Source of the DNA: Doryteuthis pealeii
Taxonomy: Eukaryota > Mollusca > Cephalopoda > Myopsida > Loliginidae
NCBI GenBank assembly: GCA_023376005.1
Contig: CM042145.1
Location: 62,370,401 to 62,434,400 of the forward strand
Direction: 5' to 3'
Length of the DNA stretch: 64,000 nucleotides
The notes below the pieces were generated by a model. The model was not told the DNA's origin. It searched no databases and saw only the letters and a program-made list of their open reading frames with translations. This document shows, piece by piece, positions 11,752 through 23,515 of the stretch. Made by a program: the position numbers and the translations under genes. Within the stretch, counting starts at the first letter, position 1, and each line of letters opens with the position of its first letter.

Positions 11752-12104
11752 TGTTAGCTTTTAGTAATAACAACAAGACTTCGATTTACCTTTGATGTTA
11801 TTTTATTCCGGATCCCCAGGCCAGACAACTGCGCAGTCAGCTCACATCTTCCTAGCTTCGCTTCTAACTTCTAACTCCGCAACTGACTAACTGCAACTAA
11901 CTACTGCAACTCTTACTGAGTTCCTTACACCTTAAACCGGAAGGGCTTCTATTGCCTTCCGATTCCCACGGTCCCTTTCCGCAAGGCAAGGTCAGAGTGA
12001 GGTCAAGCATTGTCACTCACTCTCAAGGCCATCAGCTGCACTGATCGCCATAAGGATTTCTATACTACCTTAAAAAGTAATAGGGATCCAATTAATATGT
12101 AACA
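11752..12104 (-). mobile_element. Putative LTR (solo or 5' LTR of a fragment)
   Basis: On the minus strand the segment begins TGTTACATATTAATTGG and ends AGCTAACA (TGTTA...TAACA inverted ends). It is followed, towards lower coordinates, by an Arg-rich leader-like frame (11501-11751). GC content is clearly above the surroundings. No reverse transcriptase is present. An unrelated-looking GC-richer stretch continues at 12105-12460. Confidence 0.45.
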
Positions 12105-12775
12105 CTTTGTCGGCCGCCATCTTCCTTTGGGCTTTCTTCTGTGGGTTGATTTATTCTCTGTTTGGGATATTCAGGCTGGGTGTTTGCTAATTTCTTGTTT
12201 AATAATTAATAATTAAGACTTAGTTGTTTTTTAGTCTTTATTACAAAACCCCAGCCTAAAAGGATCTCTAACTGCGCGGATGAGAAGTCGGCATCTTGAG
12301 AGTGACGGACTCCTGCGTTCACTCCTGGTGACTATTGCCCATCAGCTGCTAACTAAACCTAATTTCCTTTCACATGCCTTCTATTGGGGGGTTTCAGAAT
12401 GAGGTCAGGTAAAGGTTATTACCTGTCAATCATAAATATAATGGCCAACAATAATTTTCCATTTAGCCCCCTTTATTTGAATCTTCCAAACTTCAATTCA
12501 AAATTTAGCTACACTACTTACACAATTTATAGGCTACCCATGTAACACTAACAAATGTTGAGAAGATAAATGGTAAAATATAAATATATTTGTATGGACG
12601 AAATCCAAGTTGATAAATGCTGACACATGTTTTGACGAGAAAATATTTACATATAATGCATTATGCTCTTTCTATTATTGTTTTATTTTATTTTTAAAAT
12701 AATTTGTAAATATTTTCTTGTTGAAACATATGAATTATGTAACAAAAGAACAAAAGAATCCAGTCTCTTCTATTA

Positions 12776-12935
12776 TTTACCTGTAGCTGGTGGAGATAAG
12801 AATAGCCGAGTCAATACTTTTCCCCAAGGTTATTAATGTTATGTGAAATGCAAACAGTCTCATCCAGGTTTTGATCTCAGATCCATTTCCTATGACGATA
12901 ACCATTACACAAGAGTGCCTTGTCTTTTATTGTGA
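12776..12935 (-). mobile_element. tRNA-like SINE fragment, family 6
   Basis: The repeat with GTTTTGATCTCAGA (inverted box B) recurs at 33665-33835 with GGATTTGAACTC. Only the two copies; boundaries approximate. Confidence 0.5.
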
Positions 12936-13108
12936 TTGTTGCTGGTTCATCAGAAAGTAATGCTTTTAAAATCTGTCTCTAGTTTAAGTTTGGCAGTGTT
13001 TAAGTATGTATTTACCCAACCCTTCTAGGATGTGACACAAGGTCAATTTTTAAGTAGAGTACAAGTGGTTTGAATTCAAATTTTTGATGAGAATTGATGA
13101 TAAAGGTG

Positions 13109-13291
13109 TTATAGGCATTTTAAAATGTGTGTACTGTATTGGAAATTAATTTTGTTTAAGGATGGTTTGTATTGTTTTATGTATAAAGCTTCTAGTATTT
13201 GGAGTTTTTGTTTATTTTTTTCTTTGTGCAGAATGTGTGTATTTTCTGTTAGAATATTTCTCATCAATTCTTCTCCTTCCAGCCTCCACAT
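13109..13291 (-). pseudogene. Penelope-like element, C-terminal GIY-YIG endonuclease fragment
   Basis: The 60-residue frame contains KLQILEALYIKQYKPSLNK, the signature end of the GIY-YIG endonuclease domain that closes Penelope-like element (PLE) polyproteins (reverse transcriptase plus GIY-YIG). No reverse transcriptase sequence precedes it on this strand, so it is a strongly 5'-truncated copy. It lies head to head with a plus-strand PLE start that begins about 36 bp away. Confidence 0.8.
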
Positions 13292-13321
13292 TAATTTAAT
13301 TTTTTAAAAACTGGAACACAT

Positions 13322-13362
13322 CACTCCTGATGATGGTACTTCGAAGTGCCGAAAGTACTCGG
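13322..13362 (+). ncRNA. Hammerhead-ribozyme-like motif 5, upstream of the PLE fragment
   Basis: CTGATGA at 13327-13333, a 7 bp stem II GGTACTT/AAGTGCC (one G-U pair), GAAA at 13351-13354, and self-complementary stem III AGTACT, followed by C as the cleavage base (UC). Stem I pairs CTC (13324-13326) with GGG (13360-13362). It is in sense orientation in front of a PLE N-terminal coding fragment. Confidence 0.65.
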
Positions 13363-13513
13363 GACCTGAACTTTGGTGGACTTATCCACGAATTCCAACC
13401 AAACATTAAAAAGTTGCCCAGAAAATTCGAAAAGATCAAAAATAAAATTGTTAAACAGGAGATGTGTCTTTTGTTTAATTCTACATGTATAAATGAAAGA
13501 ATGCTGCCCAAAT

Positions 13514-13536
<23 letters not shown>
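13327..13536 (+). pseudogene. Penelope-like element, N-terminal coding fragment behind a hammerhead motif
   Basis: The open frame downstream of the hammerhead core (13327-13354) reads ...KKLPRKFEKIKNKIVKQEMC and LLFNSTCINERMLPKYT. The pattern of a basic or coiled segment, a conserved Cys and then LPKY resembles the N-terminal region of PLE proteins. It is cut off by a (CA)n(TA)n tract at about 13517-13560. In PLEs, hammerhead motifs lie in the pseudo-LTR upstream of the ORF in sense orientation, as here. Confidence 0.65.
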
Positions 13537-13567
<31 letters not shown>

Positions 13568-13874
13568 AGTAAAGTTAGCGGGGTGGCTAAAGCCGTCTAA
13601 TTCCTCCCTTGTAACCTATCCTGTGTAATTCGTTTCTAAGAAACTATTGAAATATATTTACAGTTAGCTTGTGTGGTGAGGGAAGAAAAAAGAAAAACTT
13701 GGGATGCATGGATGCGATTTTACTGCGTCCTTTTAGATTTTTATGCGTCAAGGATGCAGGACGTGTACCTACAGAATCTCTGTATATAACATATATACAA
13801 ATATAATACATACGCTAAGAATTAAACTCACTATATATACCAACAAAGAAGCATACGTGGACTCCACAATGACA

Positions 13875-13926
<52 letters not shown>

Positions 13927-13929
<3 letters not shown>

Positions 13930-14102
13930 AAGGTAGACAAACATGGGATGTTGTACAAAATGGATGTTTATTGTAGGTAGTGATGTCGACATTAATATGT
14001 TTCGGTCTGTTAGACTTTCTTCAGAACGTTAACATAACATCGACATCACTACCTACAATAAACATCCATTTTGTACAACATCCCGTATTTGTCTACCTTT
14101 CT
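13927..14102. repeat. Inverted repeat (63 bp arms) enclosing hammerhead motif 6
   Basis: Arms 13927-13989 and 14040-14102 match except for a few bases near one end. The 50 bp loop contains the minus-strand hammerhead core. A (TA)n(GT)n tract abuts on the left and a (TA)n tract follows at about 14140-14164. Confidence 0.9.
13984..14042 (-). ncRNA. Hammerhead-ribozyme-like motif 6 with GUC site inside a long hairpin
   Basis: Minus strand: CTGAAGA (14024-14018), stem II GTCT-AAC-AGAC, GAAA (14003-14000), stem III ACAT-ATTA-ATGT, then C giving the canonical GUC cleavage triplet. The flanks then run into 63 bp inverted arms (13927-13989 and 14040-14102) that would form a very long stem I after a small internal loop. 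Confidence 0.65.
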
Positions 14103-14194
14103 CCACATACTGTGGGATTAATTTCCCCTTATTTATCCCATATATATATATATATATATATATACACGGATATCAAAACAGAATGGTTTTGATG

Positions 14195-14410
14195 TCCTCC
14201 AAAAGAAAAACCTTAAATATTTTAATAAATTTGAATTTAACTGTTTTATTAGAAAGAAAATATATTTATTTGAACTTTGACAGCAAAACTATCTTTTTAT
14301 GTCTATTATTTTTTAAAAAGTATAAGATTTCAGAGATTACATTTTTTATGAAAGAGCATGCGCAAAAGATAATTTTTGCCTGGGGAGAAAGTTTCTTTTT
14401 TTTTGCTAGT
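14195..14410 (+). repeat. Direct repeat, copy 1 of 2
   Basis: Recurs at 15845-16045 about 1.65 kb downstream (shared AAACCTTAAATATTT, TTATGAAAGAG). Possibly ends of one larger interrupted element; function unknown. Confidence 0.6.
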
Positions 14411-14999
14411 TTCTATAATGTCAAAATCAAAACATTTCTGCTTTGAAAGTTATTCTACATATTATTATATTTTGCTCATGTGATTATGAATCAATATATT
14501 TTTCTTTATCAGTTTTTGAAGACCTTATGGGAATCAGCTTTACATTGAATTACTATACAAAGTCAATTTATGAAATCAGTGAATGGTTGATCTGATTCAT
14601 CCAATGTTGATATAAACTCTGAGTTCCCTTGGAACCAGAAAATAAAAGAAGAAAATATCTTTGAAACTGGTTATTCAGTTTTCAGGGGACTGATTAGCCA
14701 AACAATTCTAAATAAACATTTTTTCTTCTTCAAGAACACTTATTTAATTGTATGTATTTACTCAAACCCTTTATCATGGGCAGGATGTAGCACAAGATGA
14801 ATTTTTAATCAGAGTTTGGTCTAAGGAAAACTTTGAATTTAAAGCAGCTGTACTCTGCTTAAAAATTGACCTTGAGTCACATCTTACATAGATACAGTAT
14901 TCACAAGTCCCTTGCTAGCCATCCAAAAAATGATGATAGTTCCTTTGATGTTAGAAAGAACAGCATAGGTGTGTAGGATTAGGTGTGTAAGGGGTTGTA

Positions 15000-15240
15000 C
15001 AGTAGGGTAGGTCAATTTTGGAACTGTAATGTCTCCCATGTACTGAAAGTTGCAAATTAACATAAAGAATTACCACACAAAACATTTTTCTTCAAAACTT
15101 TGCCTTCATTTGAGGAAATAAATTTCAATCTTTTAAAATGTTATCACTGTTATAGCTTACTTATTAGGTAAAAAGCAGCAGATCGGATGTGTCGGTGGTG
15201 ATGAGGACATATTTTCAATTTGAATTCTAATTATAATATT
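15000..15240 (+). repeat. Two-copy repeat (~240 bp)
   Basis: Matches 32655-32885 (shared AAAACTTTGCCTTCATTTGA and CATATTTTCAATTTGAATTC). Family unknown, non-coding. The neighbouring 15240-15830 shows nothing recognisable except a decayed hammerhead-like sequence near 15715-15745. Confidence 0.7.
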
Positions 15241-16429
15241 TTATTTGTTTCGTTAAAAGGACAAGCTGTTCTGTTTTAAATATTGCAATTGCTAAATTTT
15301 CTAACCCATTTCTAGGCCAAATATTGTAAAAATGTGGATTTTTGATACATTTTAGTAGATGATCTTTGATGCTGTTTCCTCAAACAATGGTGTAAGTATG
15401 AGATCTAGTTTTTGGCATCAGTACTCATTATACCAACACACAACTTTCGCTGTTTGAGAGAATTTGTTATTTTAAAAAAAGTGAAAAATTAACCTACCCA
15501 CTCTCTCAACATCCCCACTCCTCAAATTTAATTGTAAGATATGTTCCAGAACAGCTGTTGAAAAATCAGTTGCAGTGAATGTTCAGATCAAGATTTCATA
15601 TAAGGAGGAGGGATAGCCCTTCTTGCACTTCATAGCACTTATGTGCTAATTGGCTGTTCACTCTACCAGAGGGTATATATCCACATTTTGATGTCTTATT
15701 TTTCATCCTACTGGGTGTCTCGAAACCTTCTTCATCAGATAAATCTGGGGGAGTCACTCACCATTAATCCATATGGCAGGTAGTATTGGGTTACATGGTA
15801 CCAGTAGTATTCTGACATAATTCACAAGTTTTGACTGCCCACCCACCCAAAAAAACCTTAAATATTTGAATTAATTAGAATTTAACTGTGAGAAACTTGG
15901 TTTTATTAGAAAGAAAAAATATTTATTTGAATTTTGACAACAAAACTATTTTTTTTATGTCTATTATTAAAAAAAAAGTATAAGACTTCAAAGATCTGTT
16001 TATATTTTTTTATGAAAGAGTGTGGCAAAAATTAATTTTTAGACTGCTTGGAGGGTAGGTGCATGGTTTCCATAGGCATTCCACTTTTGTCACTGGGCAA
16101 TAAACCCATCATTCTTAGGGGAGGGGGCAGGTGCTACCTGGGGGAAGGCCACCTGAGTCTACAAGATTAATTTTACCTCACAGGTTCAAAAGCTGAAACC
16201 CGAGTGCCAGCAGATAGATTGGTGAAATCCATTAGTGTCATGTAATGTAGTTAGTTTAAAACAATAGTGAAAGATCGTTGGGCCATCCATTTTATAATAT
16301 TAATTCATGGGCTAAATAAAAACAAAAAATAAATATTCCACAAGAGAAGCCCATACAATGTCATCACAAACTTTTATTCAACTTTTCTTACATTTCATGA
16401 ACAAAGCATAATATTGTAAGAATGGTTCA

Positions 16430-16825
16430 AAGTTATATATACTTTGAATACAAAACTCCGACGAAGGTTGACAGACAAAAACATTTAATATTGTACAGCA
16501 CATGGATATGACAAGATACAAAGTACATAGGTAAAAAGATAGATACACATTCATGAATGGTACAAGATAACATATAAAAGCCACAGACATGAGACTAGGG
16601 ATAGTCCATGCTGTGTTAATTCACTTACAGTAATGTAAGGGGGGCGAAGCCCCAACGAGAAGGGTTAGACCTTAACTAACCCATGTGTCTCGTAGTATCG
16701 GGAACAGAAAAAGAGCCCGAAAGGGTTTGAACCCAGCGCTTAAATACTATAGCCCCCTAGCGGGCACCAGCAAACTAAACTGGGCAGACAACTCTCCCAG
16801 GCAAATACAAAACTAACGCTACAAT
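16430..16825 (-). repeat. GC-richer dispersed module (possible LTR or leader)
   Basis: Minus strand starts TGTAGCGTTAGTTTTG and contains GGGCTTCGCCCCCC and a TATA-like TATTTAAGCGCTGGG. Relatives at 7240-8317 (interrupted by Helitron A) and 63830-64000 (+). Sequence similarity continues on both sides of the module, so I cannot prove LTR boundaries. Confidence 0.5.
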
Positions 16826-17148
16826 ATGTATAAATATTTATCCAAAATAAATAACCCTGATTTTATAAACACGACTAAGATTAAGCTTAGAATTGACCCA
16901 TTACCTTCGTTTTTACCCTTTATATATAAGCATATCAAATAATTGTCACTTAGCCAATACTTTTGTTTTTATAGCCATTTCTCAGGTATGTTCAGCTGCA
17001 AGTTAATTAAAAGGAAAGATGTTGCATACCTCTTTTTTTACTTACTTCTATTCTTCTTCTGGCGTCTTTTCTAACAACTCTTCTAGCGTCTTGGGCTTCG
17101 TCTTAGTGGTCGGTCGCACCTAACTCATTTCTTCTTCTAGATCAGTCT

Positions 17149-17466
17149 TGTTACCAAGACATTCATTAATCACAAGACTGTGTTATTTTTCTTAAACTTT
17201 TATTTCCTTAACTAAACATTTCATGTAACTAACATCTGACTGACATAGCGCACGTATGCAGTGAGTTCCAGTTAAGGCAGGACATCTTCACTGCCTGACG
17301 TCCAACTGAAACTGAGGACCCAGCCAGGTCCCACATGACTTCACGTATTTCGCAGGCTTTCTGTACTATTCCATGGAAAGTCCCTCCCGTGATATGAAAA
17401 GGGCCATCCCTTTAGAAATACAGGGGATTGACAATAATCTTATGCAACCGCATAGATTATGCAACA
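17149..17466 (-). mobile_element. Putative LTR with AATAAA signal
   Basis: Minus strand: TGTTGCATAATC ... AATAAAAG ... GTCTTGGTAACA, i.e. TG...CA ends and a polyadenylation signal near the 3' end. Followed by an Arg/Glu-rich leader (17148-17000). The inverted duplicate is at about 63178-63495. Confidence 0.45.
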
Positions 17467-17593
17467 AAGATATTTATACCATGGAAATTAGGCTTCTTGC
17501 TATGGCATAACTTACAAGCTAGTGTTAAAGACTATTACTGTAATGAGTTTGATCCTCACTAAGTGCCATGCATGTGTCTTTGTACTGAACTAT

Positions 17594-17785
17594 TCATAAA
17601 AAATTGTATTCTGTAAGTACAAAATGCGGGGAGTTTTTTTTTTTTACACTGTCAGAGTTTAAAGATAAAAATAAAAATATATATGTGTAAACCTCCCTTT
17701 GGGGGGCTAGGGCATCTACAGACTCTTTGCTGCGCATCTTAATGCATTTCCTGCAACTTCTAGTTTTTCCAACTTTACTGGCCAT
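17594..17785 (-). CDS. Short repeat-borne ORF starting MASKVGKTRSC
   Basis: A basic, Cys-containing N-terminus (MASKVGKTRSCRKCIKMR) follows a conserved leader ending ACGACC before ATGG. The same start occurs at 32480-32584 (+) and 62852 (+). The frames diverge after about 20-25 residues and no family is recognised. It may be a leader peptide or the start of a retroelement ORF. Confidence 0.35.
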   Translation of the reverse strand: MASKVGKTRSCRKCIKMRSKESVDALAPQREVYTYIFLFLSLNSDSVKKKNSPHFVLTEYNFL

Positions 17786-18604
17786 GGTCGTCTCGTGATC
17801 GTCTGCTTACTTGACCCTCACTTGTGTCTGTAATACTGCCTCAGGGCCCCATCTAAGAGGTTCACAATCAACAACAAAGAGAGAATAAAGACAAAACAAA
17901 GACAAACTCAGGTGAACATTAAAAATGGTCAGAGATGAGGTATACGACTTGCATTTATTCTTTAGTCATCCTTCCCATCTTCTACTCTGTATGGGCGCCC
18001 GAGAGGGAGGACGCCCCCCCCCCATCCAATCAAGACTTCTGCTAAGGTTGTCTCTCTCTCTAAAGGTGAACTCACTCAATGCTGGCCAAAAACTAGCTCA
18101 AACTCAAAAACTCCAAACTCGACTGCAAACTAAAACTAAAACTCAACTCACTGGAATCGAGCTTTGGCTGTATATATATGTAAAAAATGTAAAATGTAAA
18201 CAGCAAATTCCATGTAACTAAACGCCTACTCTAAATAAAATAAATGAACAACAAACAAACAGAAACAAATCATCACAGACTCTCTGCCTCTGATTTACAA
18301 TAAATAATCAAAGTTCATGTAACTAAATCCTCACTCTAAACAAATTAAACAATGAACAATTTAAATAACAGATTAACAGGAATAAATCATCCACAGACTC
18401 TTGTCTCATTCGTAATATCTTCCTATCTCTTTTTACTCAAGTTCCAACTGATCTGTGCGCTGACCCAACTACTACACCCTTACATACACACTTGCACACC
18501 TCCAAATGCATTCTGCACCAATGCATATTGTCATATATGTATACATGTATTTCTATAGGAGTCTAAAGGTTAATTTCAATAACTATGAATAAGATAAAAC
18601 TTAG

Positions 18605-19015
18605 AATTGTGTGTTTTTCTGTAACCAAAACTATATTACAACTCAAGTCACAATTCCCTTAGTTATTTATGTCACATTTTCCATGATTTAATTTTTATTT
18701 AAATCTCATTTATCAATAATTTTTTTTACATTATTAATACTGTTGGCTTTATCTACCTACTAATAACATGCAATTGTACTTATATATACAACAAAATAGC
18801 GGTTTACAGTGTGCACAGGAAGGCTAATTTGCATATTGATATTAAAAATTTGATTTTAATTGATATGTGCTTAGTATTATTGATTTCTAATTGTTTGATT
18901 TTATCTTAATGAATATGAGCAAAAATCTCGGGGATAACTCTTAAAAGAAATCCATTAACAAGAAGAAATAACTGTAATTTTATTCTTTACTTCCTAATTT
19001 AACTAAATAGTTACC
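18605..19015 (+). mobile_element. Helitron family A, copy 5, truncated at both ends
   Basis: Internal sequence matches the other family A copies (for example GTTTTTCTGTAACC near the 5' end and AACTAAATAGTTA near the right end), but neither the TC nor the CTAG terminus is present. The identically truncated copy occurs in the inverted block at about 61615-62020. Confidence 0.75.
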
Positions 19016-19599
19016 TACTATCTTTACGATTAACAGTTGATAAAAAAAAACTTCTCTAAAATACCATTTAGATATGCATAGTTCATATAATTTTTTTCTG
19101 ACAGACTTTCTGTAAAAGAATTTTTCAGATGGAACAAGTATTTCACTTAAGCAACTGTTTTTTTACAAGTTGTGATTTACTCTGTTTAGCTTAGAGTGGC
19201 ACAAGGCCCTCATGAGCAATGATCTGCTAGCCTAGCCATTACACAACATGGGGTGCTCCAAAAAGTATAGCTTAGATTTGGTACAAGGCCTCAAGTATGG
19301 GGGTATTTGTTTGACCCCTTCATGAGGCCAAAATGTGACACAAGGTTGATTTAGTGTGAAGGTACCCAGCAAGAACTGAAACTCCTTTGTGGTTAATTTA
19401 ATGCCAAAGCCATCATTGTAGAAGAACAGTAGTGGTCCAATTTAACCAATAGCTAGAAGGATGATGGGGTTCATACCTTTCCCAAGAGTATTAGTCAGAA
19501 AGTGAAAACAATAGCACAACTAGAGTTTGAACTTGCTTACTACGATGTTGCAGTCCAGCATGTTAGCCATTACGTTACGAGATTCCTCTCGCCCAGAAT

Positions 19600-20260
19600 C
19601 TATATTGCACCTTGGCTGGTGGACACTGCTGGAGAAGTAAGGACAAACACGTAAGTGATGTTCTCCTGTGGACAACTACATATGGACACACCAGAGTGAG
19701 CTGACCAGCAGAAACTTACATTGATCAGCTCTATGCGGATACTGGATGCCATGCGGAGGACTTGCCAGGAGTAATAACTGCTCGGGATGGGTGGCATAGG
19801 AATCTGTGCCATCAGCATGAAAGTGAATTTTCAGTGAAACTTGTGCGTGAGATATTGTAAGTGGAAAGGGACTGCACAGACCCCATTCCACTATCTTGGC
19901 AGTCCAGTAGTTGGTCCAGTGGCAGGAGAAAGTCTGAGACGACTGGGCTGCCAAGCTGCTGCAGGGGGCTGTCTCAGGTAGTATTGAGTCACTTCATGAG
20001 AGGTAAGCCTCCCCAGAAGCTCCAGTGCTAGCATCCAAGTGCCAGGTTGTGTTGGAAATTTATGTGAGTAGTAAGTACCCCAATCCTGCTACTATCGATT
20101 GATGTGGATGGCCGTTGGCTCCCCTGGGGCTAATCCGTCTTTTGACAGCTCATGTTTTTAGTGATGCTGGGTGTTCACACACCCACCTCACCAGACAAGC
20201 CGAGGCATGCCTGATCGGGGGGTGCCAGTTTAGTTGCCAGCAAACCAACCATATAAAAGG
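19600..20260. other. GC-richer unrecognised segment
   Basis: Balanced base composition and two overlapping minus-strand frames (19600-19818 and 19676-19954), both preserved in the inverted copy (60734-61019). No protein family recognised; probably part of an unidentified repeat. The following 20260-20830 shows no recognisable element. Confidence 0.3.
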
Positions 20261-20836
20261 TAATACTAGTTTATACGGTACTAGAAGCAGGTAAAAAAGA
20301 TAATCTATCAGCACAACTTGATATGATGTATGTTATGTATTAGAAATACATTAACGAGAAGATTGCGAGTGGTTGTAATAATAGTTTATTATTACAATGA
20401 ATACAAATAACAAAAATGGCTCTTGGCCAGCAAGGTAAAAAGTCTCTGAGCGTAAAAGAGGATTGGTAAAGATTACTTATCTTCTGAAAAGTTGTAGCAC
20501 GTGGGTTTACATCCGAGAATACGAAAACAACCTTCGTAGGTGAGCTAATCTTTCTGTTGTTCTTTTATACGTACTCATTTGCATACGTGAGGGATTATTC
20601 GGTTACTTCCCTTTACAACAATGTATAAAACTTGCCTATTCCTATATGTTTCATTTCTTACTGTTGGCCACCATTTGCCACTTCACAATTAATTCCTTTT
20701 TTTCCTAACCGTTTTTTACACCTGGATCTTCATCTTATCACAAACAGTTTTCTTCCAACTCTGTTCAAAATACCAAAACTTGTGAAATGTCTTTTTGGTG
20801 CTTGGACAGAATAACACAACAAAGAAAATTTCTATT

Positions 20837-21100
20837 AATTTTGCAGTCCACATAACCTTTAAGCACCCCATCTGCAATCTCGATTCATAAGGACATTTTT
20901 TCATTTACACCGTCAAAATCTGGTTGCTTGTTAACAGACGATTTTTAGAGTTTTATTTTTTAAATTATAAAACTAACCTCTGACCCTGAACCCTAACCCC
21001 TAACAAACAACCGGTTTTTGACGGTGTAAATGAAAGAAATGTCCTTATTAATCGAGATCGCAGATGGGGTGCTTAAAGGTAATATGGTCCAATTTTGCAA
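20837..21100. repeat. Foldback element with telomere-like spacer
   Basis: Arms of roughly 100 bp (20837-20940 and about 21002-21100), both carrying CATTTACACCGTCAAAA-type sequence, are inverted with several mismatches. The short spacer contains CCCTAACCCCTAAC-like sequence. Looks like a foldback MITE; family not recognised. Confidence 0.75.
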
Positions 21101-22164
21101 TAAAAAAATTAGATTGAAATGTAAGTCATATGCAGGGATTATCTTCCTTTACTTGCTACAGTTTGCTGTTAGGTGGCATTGGACGAGAATATGTAAGGGC
21201 AGTTCTGTGAAATTCAAACTCTCATACTCCTGGACTTTCCAGCTATCAGAATGACACTTGAGGTGTATCTCTGTTTATTTGGATTAAAATGTCTGCCTTT
21301 GTGAACCAGCATCTTAAAGACAGACCAGAGCAGTCAACCAGTTGGAAGAAATGAAGATAGCAACAGATAACAGATAACAGACCAGTTAGAAGAAATTCCC
21401 CAGCAACGAGAAACAGAAAATAAGAATCTAGCCATAAGGTACAAGCCAGCTACTCTGAAAGACAAGTATGTAAAATAAAGATTTAGATATGGGAGTATAA
21501 CCACGGATGCTCTCATACCTCATAATCTTAATAGAAAAGAACTCTCCCCAGAGTATATACTCAGAACTAGGGGTATTTAACTATAAGATATGTCAATAGA
21601 TGGATCATTGGTGACTAAACCCCACATATTTTGACAGGTGAGGAGGGTGACTAGACACCCTGCTAAATGAAACCCAAGACCTATAAAAGGGTGAAGGAAG
21701 TTTTTTGCTCAATGGCCATCTAGCACATCATTTCTAAAGTCTAACTGCTTCTCATCGCAGCAGGGTTGTATAAACTTGGTAGTGTCAAAGCCATGCCGTC
21801 AGGAACTTAAGTTCCTGGTAGGGTCACCCAGGGTGGAAAGGTCTGGCACCCAGTGGTATTAGGGCCACAATCTGGCTAAAGGGGCTCTAGCGAAAATCCA
21901 AAGGTCATCTCAACAGGAATTAATGGCTTTTAGCATACTTGTCACTGCATCTGTGAAAAATCTGCGGCATCTCCTTCCTCTAACTGGGATATGTGGGTTT
22001 GGGGACCGGTTGTGAATTTCCTATTCCCTTGTTACTCCTTCCATGAATTCACCACATGAAAATTTGTTGGATGGAGCCAGTTTAACTGATACAGGGTGAA
22101 TGCCATAGCAGAAAAAAAAAAACAAAACAAAAAAAACAACAAAAAACAGAAGAGACACTATAGA

Positions 22165-22395
22165 TATAAAGTCGGTATCAGCCAGTCAGCGAGGGAGTCT
22201 ATCCCCTTGTCAATAGCGCTAGACCAAGGAGATTGTTTTTTAGCATCTGAGATGGAGCGCCACACCTACCATCAGTTTACTTTACCGCACAGATCCCTGT
22301 GCTACTCATACGCTGAGTTGGCGAGGACCGGTATCGAACTAGGAACCTTGTGGTTTCTAGCTGAACGCTCAACCGACTGAGCTATCCCTACCCCT
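22165..22395 (-). mobile_element. tRNA-derived SINE, family 1
   Basis: Reverse complement of the SINE: GAGTTGGCGAGGACCGGTAT then the tRNA-like head ending ACTGAGCTA at about 22382. The translated frame through it is not a gene. Confidence 0.85.
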
Positions 22396-22659
22396 AAAAG
22401 ATGCTAATTTTTAGTAAAAGTGTAGAATCTGTTTCTCTCAAGTGACTGACACTTTATAAGATATAATATTTGAAATCTGACTTTTACCTTAACATACATA
22501 TGAATCAATTACATTTAAGAAAATTATGTTGACAAACTGCTATAAGTCAACATCTTAATGGTTGGGGGGGGGGGAGATATGGCAGATGGATGAATTGTAG
22601 GTGATTGAAGACGTAATTTTTAAATGTAACTGTTCAGTAAAATAATAATAGAGTAAAGT

Positions 22660-22895
22660 TGGCGGAGAGGCCTATTGTTGGTATCAGACAGACAATGAGG
22701 GAGTCAATCCCCTTTTCACTAGCACTATACCAGGGAATTTATTTTTGGTGAGGTTGAGCACCAAACCTACCGTCAGCTCACCACTTTACTGCACATATCA
22801 GATTACACAATCTGTGCTACTCATGCGCTGAGTTGGCAAGGACCAGTATTGAACCAGGAACCTTGCCATTCCTAGGTGGGTGCTCTAGCGATAAA
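22660..22895 (-). mobile_element. tRNA-derived SINE, family 1
   Basis: Second minus-strand copy close by. Body CTCATGCGCTGAGTTGGCAA and head GAACCAGGAACCTTGCCATT are recognisable; the distal head near 22890 is degraded. Confidence 0.8.
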
Positions 22896-22924
22896 ATAAT
22901 AATACCAACGAAACAGTAAATGTA

Positions 22925-23515
22925 GTGTGTGCTGACAGAGATGAGACCCTATGTATTATGCGAATGTAGCAAACTAGCACAACAGGAATACAAAACTAGG
23001 CACGACTGGGTTGGGAAGGTGATCTACTGGAAAGTATGCAAAAAAATTAAATTTTGACCATACAGCAAAATGGTATATGCATAAACTAGAATCTGTTCTT
23101 GAGAATGAAATGCATAAAATTCTCTGGGATTTCGAGATAAAAACAGATCATCCTATCCCAGCTAGGAGACCAGGCTTAGTATTGATTAACAAAAAAAAAG
23201 AAGAAAACTTGTCAACTGGTGGACTTTGCAGTTCCAGCAGATCACAGGGTAAAGATGAAGGAAAACGAAAAGATGGACAAATACCTGGACCTTGCCAGAG
23301 AATTGAAAATGCTGTAGAATATGAGGGTCAAAGTAATACCAATTGTAGTTGCATTTGGAATGGTTCCAAAAAGCTTGGAAGATCTAGAGATCAGAGGAAG
23401 AATTGAGACCATCCAGACTACTGAATTGCTGCAATCGGCTAGAATACTCAGAAGAGTCCTGGAGACCTGAGGAGACTTGTTGTCATTCAGACTCCAGTGA
23501 AATACCATCAGCTAA
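22925..23515 (+). pseudogene. Decayed LINE (non-LTR retrotransposon) ORF2 C-terminal end
   Basis: Reading through small frameshifts gives CSKLAQQEYKTRHDWVGKVI, then KWYMHKLESVLENEMHKILW, RRPGLVLINKKK and, in another frame, EIRGRIETIQTTELLQSARI. This arrangement is a widespread animal LINE C-terminal tail. There are A-run frameshifts near 23045 and 23200 and an in-frame stop near 23470, so the copy is dead. The stretch 21250-21600 may hold another degraded piece of a LINE reading frame, with low confidence. Confidence 0.8.

Larger units (their letters stand above)
16633..19913 (+). repeat. Inverted duplication, left copy (3.3 kb)
   Basis: This block is repeated in reverse at 60703-64000 at high similarity by eye, with scattered substitutions and one-base indels. 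It includes LTR-like pieces, the MASKVGK frame, the truncated Helitron A, a family 2 SINE and an unrecognised GC-richer segment (19600-19950). Confidence 0.9.

Noticed and set aside
15715..15745. Hammerhead core on minus strand
   Set aside because: CTGATGA is present but the second core reads GAGA instead of GAAA and stem II is poor.
20985..21005. Interstitial telomere
   Set aside because: Only two or three degenerate CCCTAA-like units, within a foldback element.
22096..22380. 94-codon ORF
   Set aside because: Translation of an antisense SINE; the same peptide motif (SISQSARESIP) recurs wherever the SINE does.
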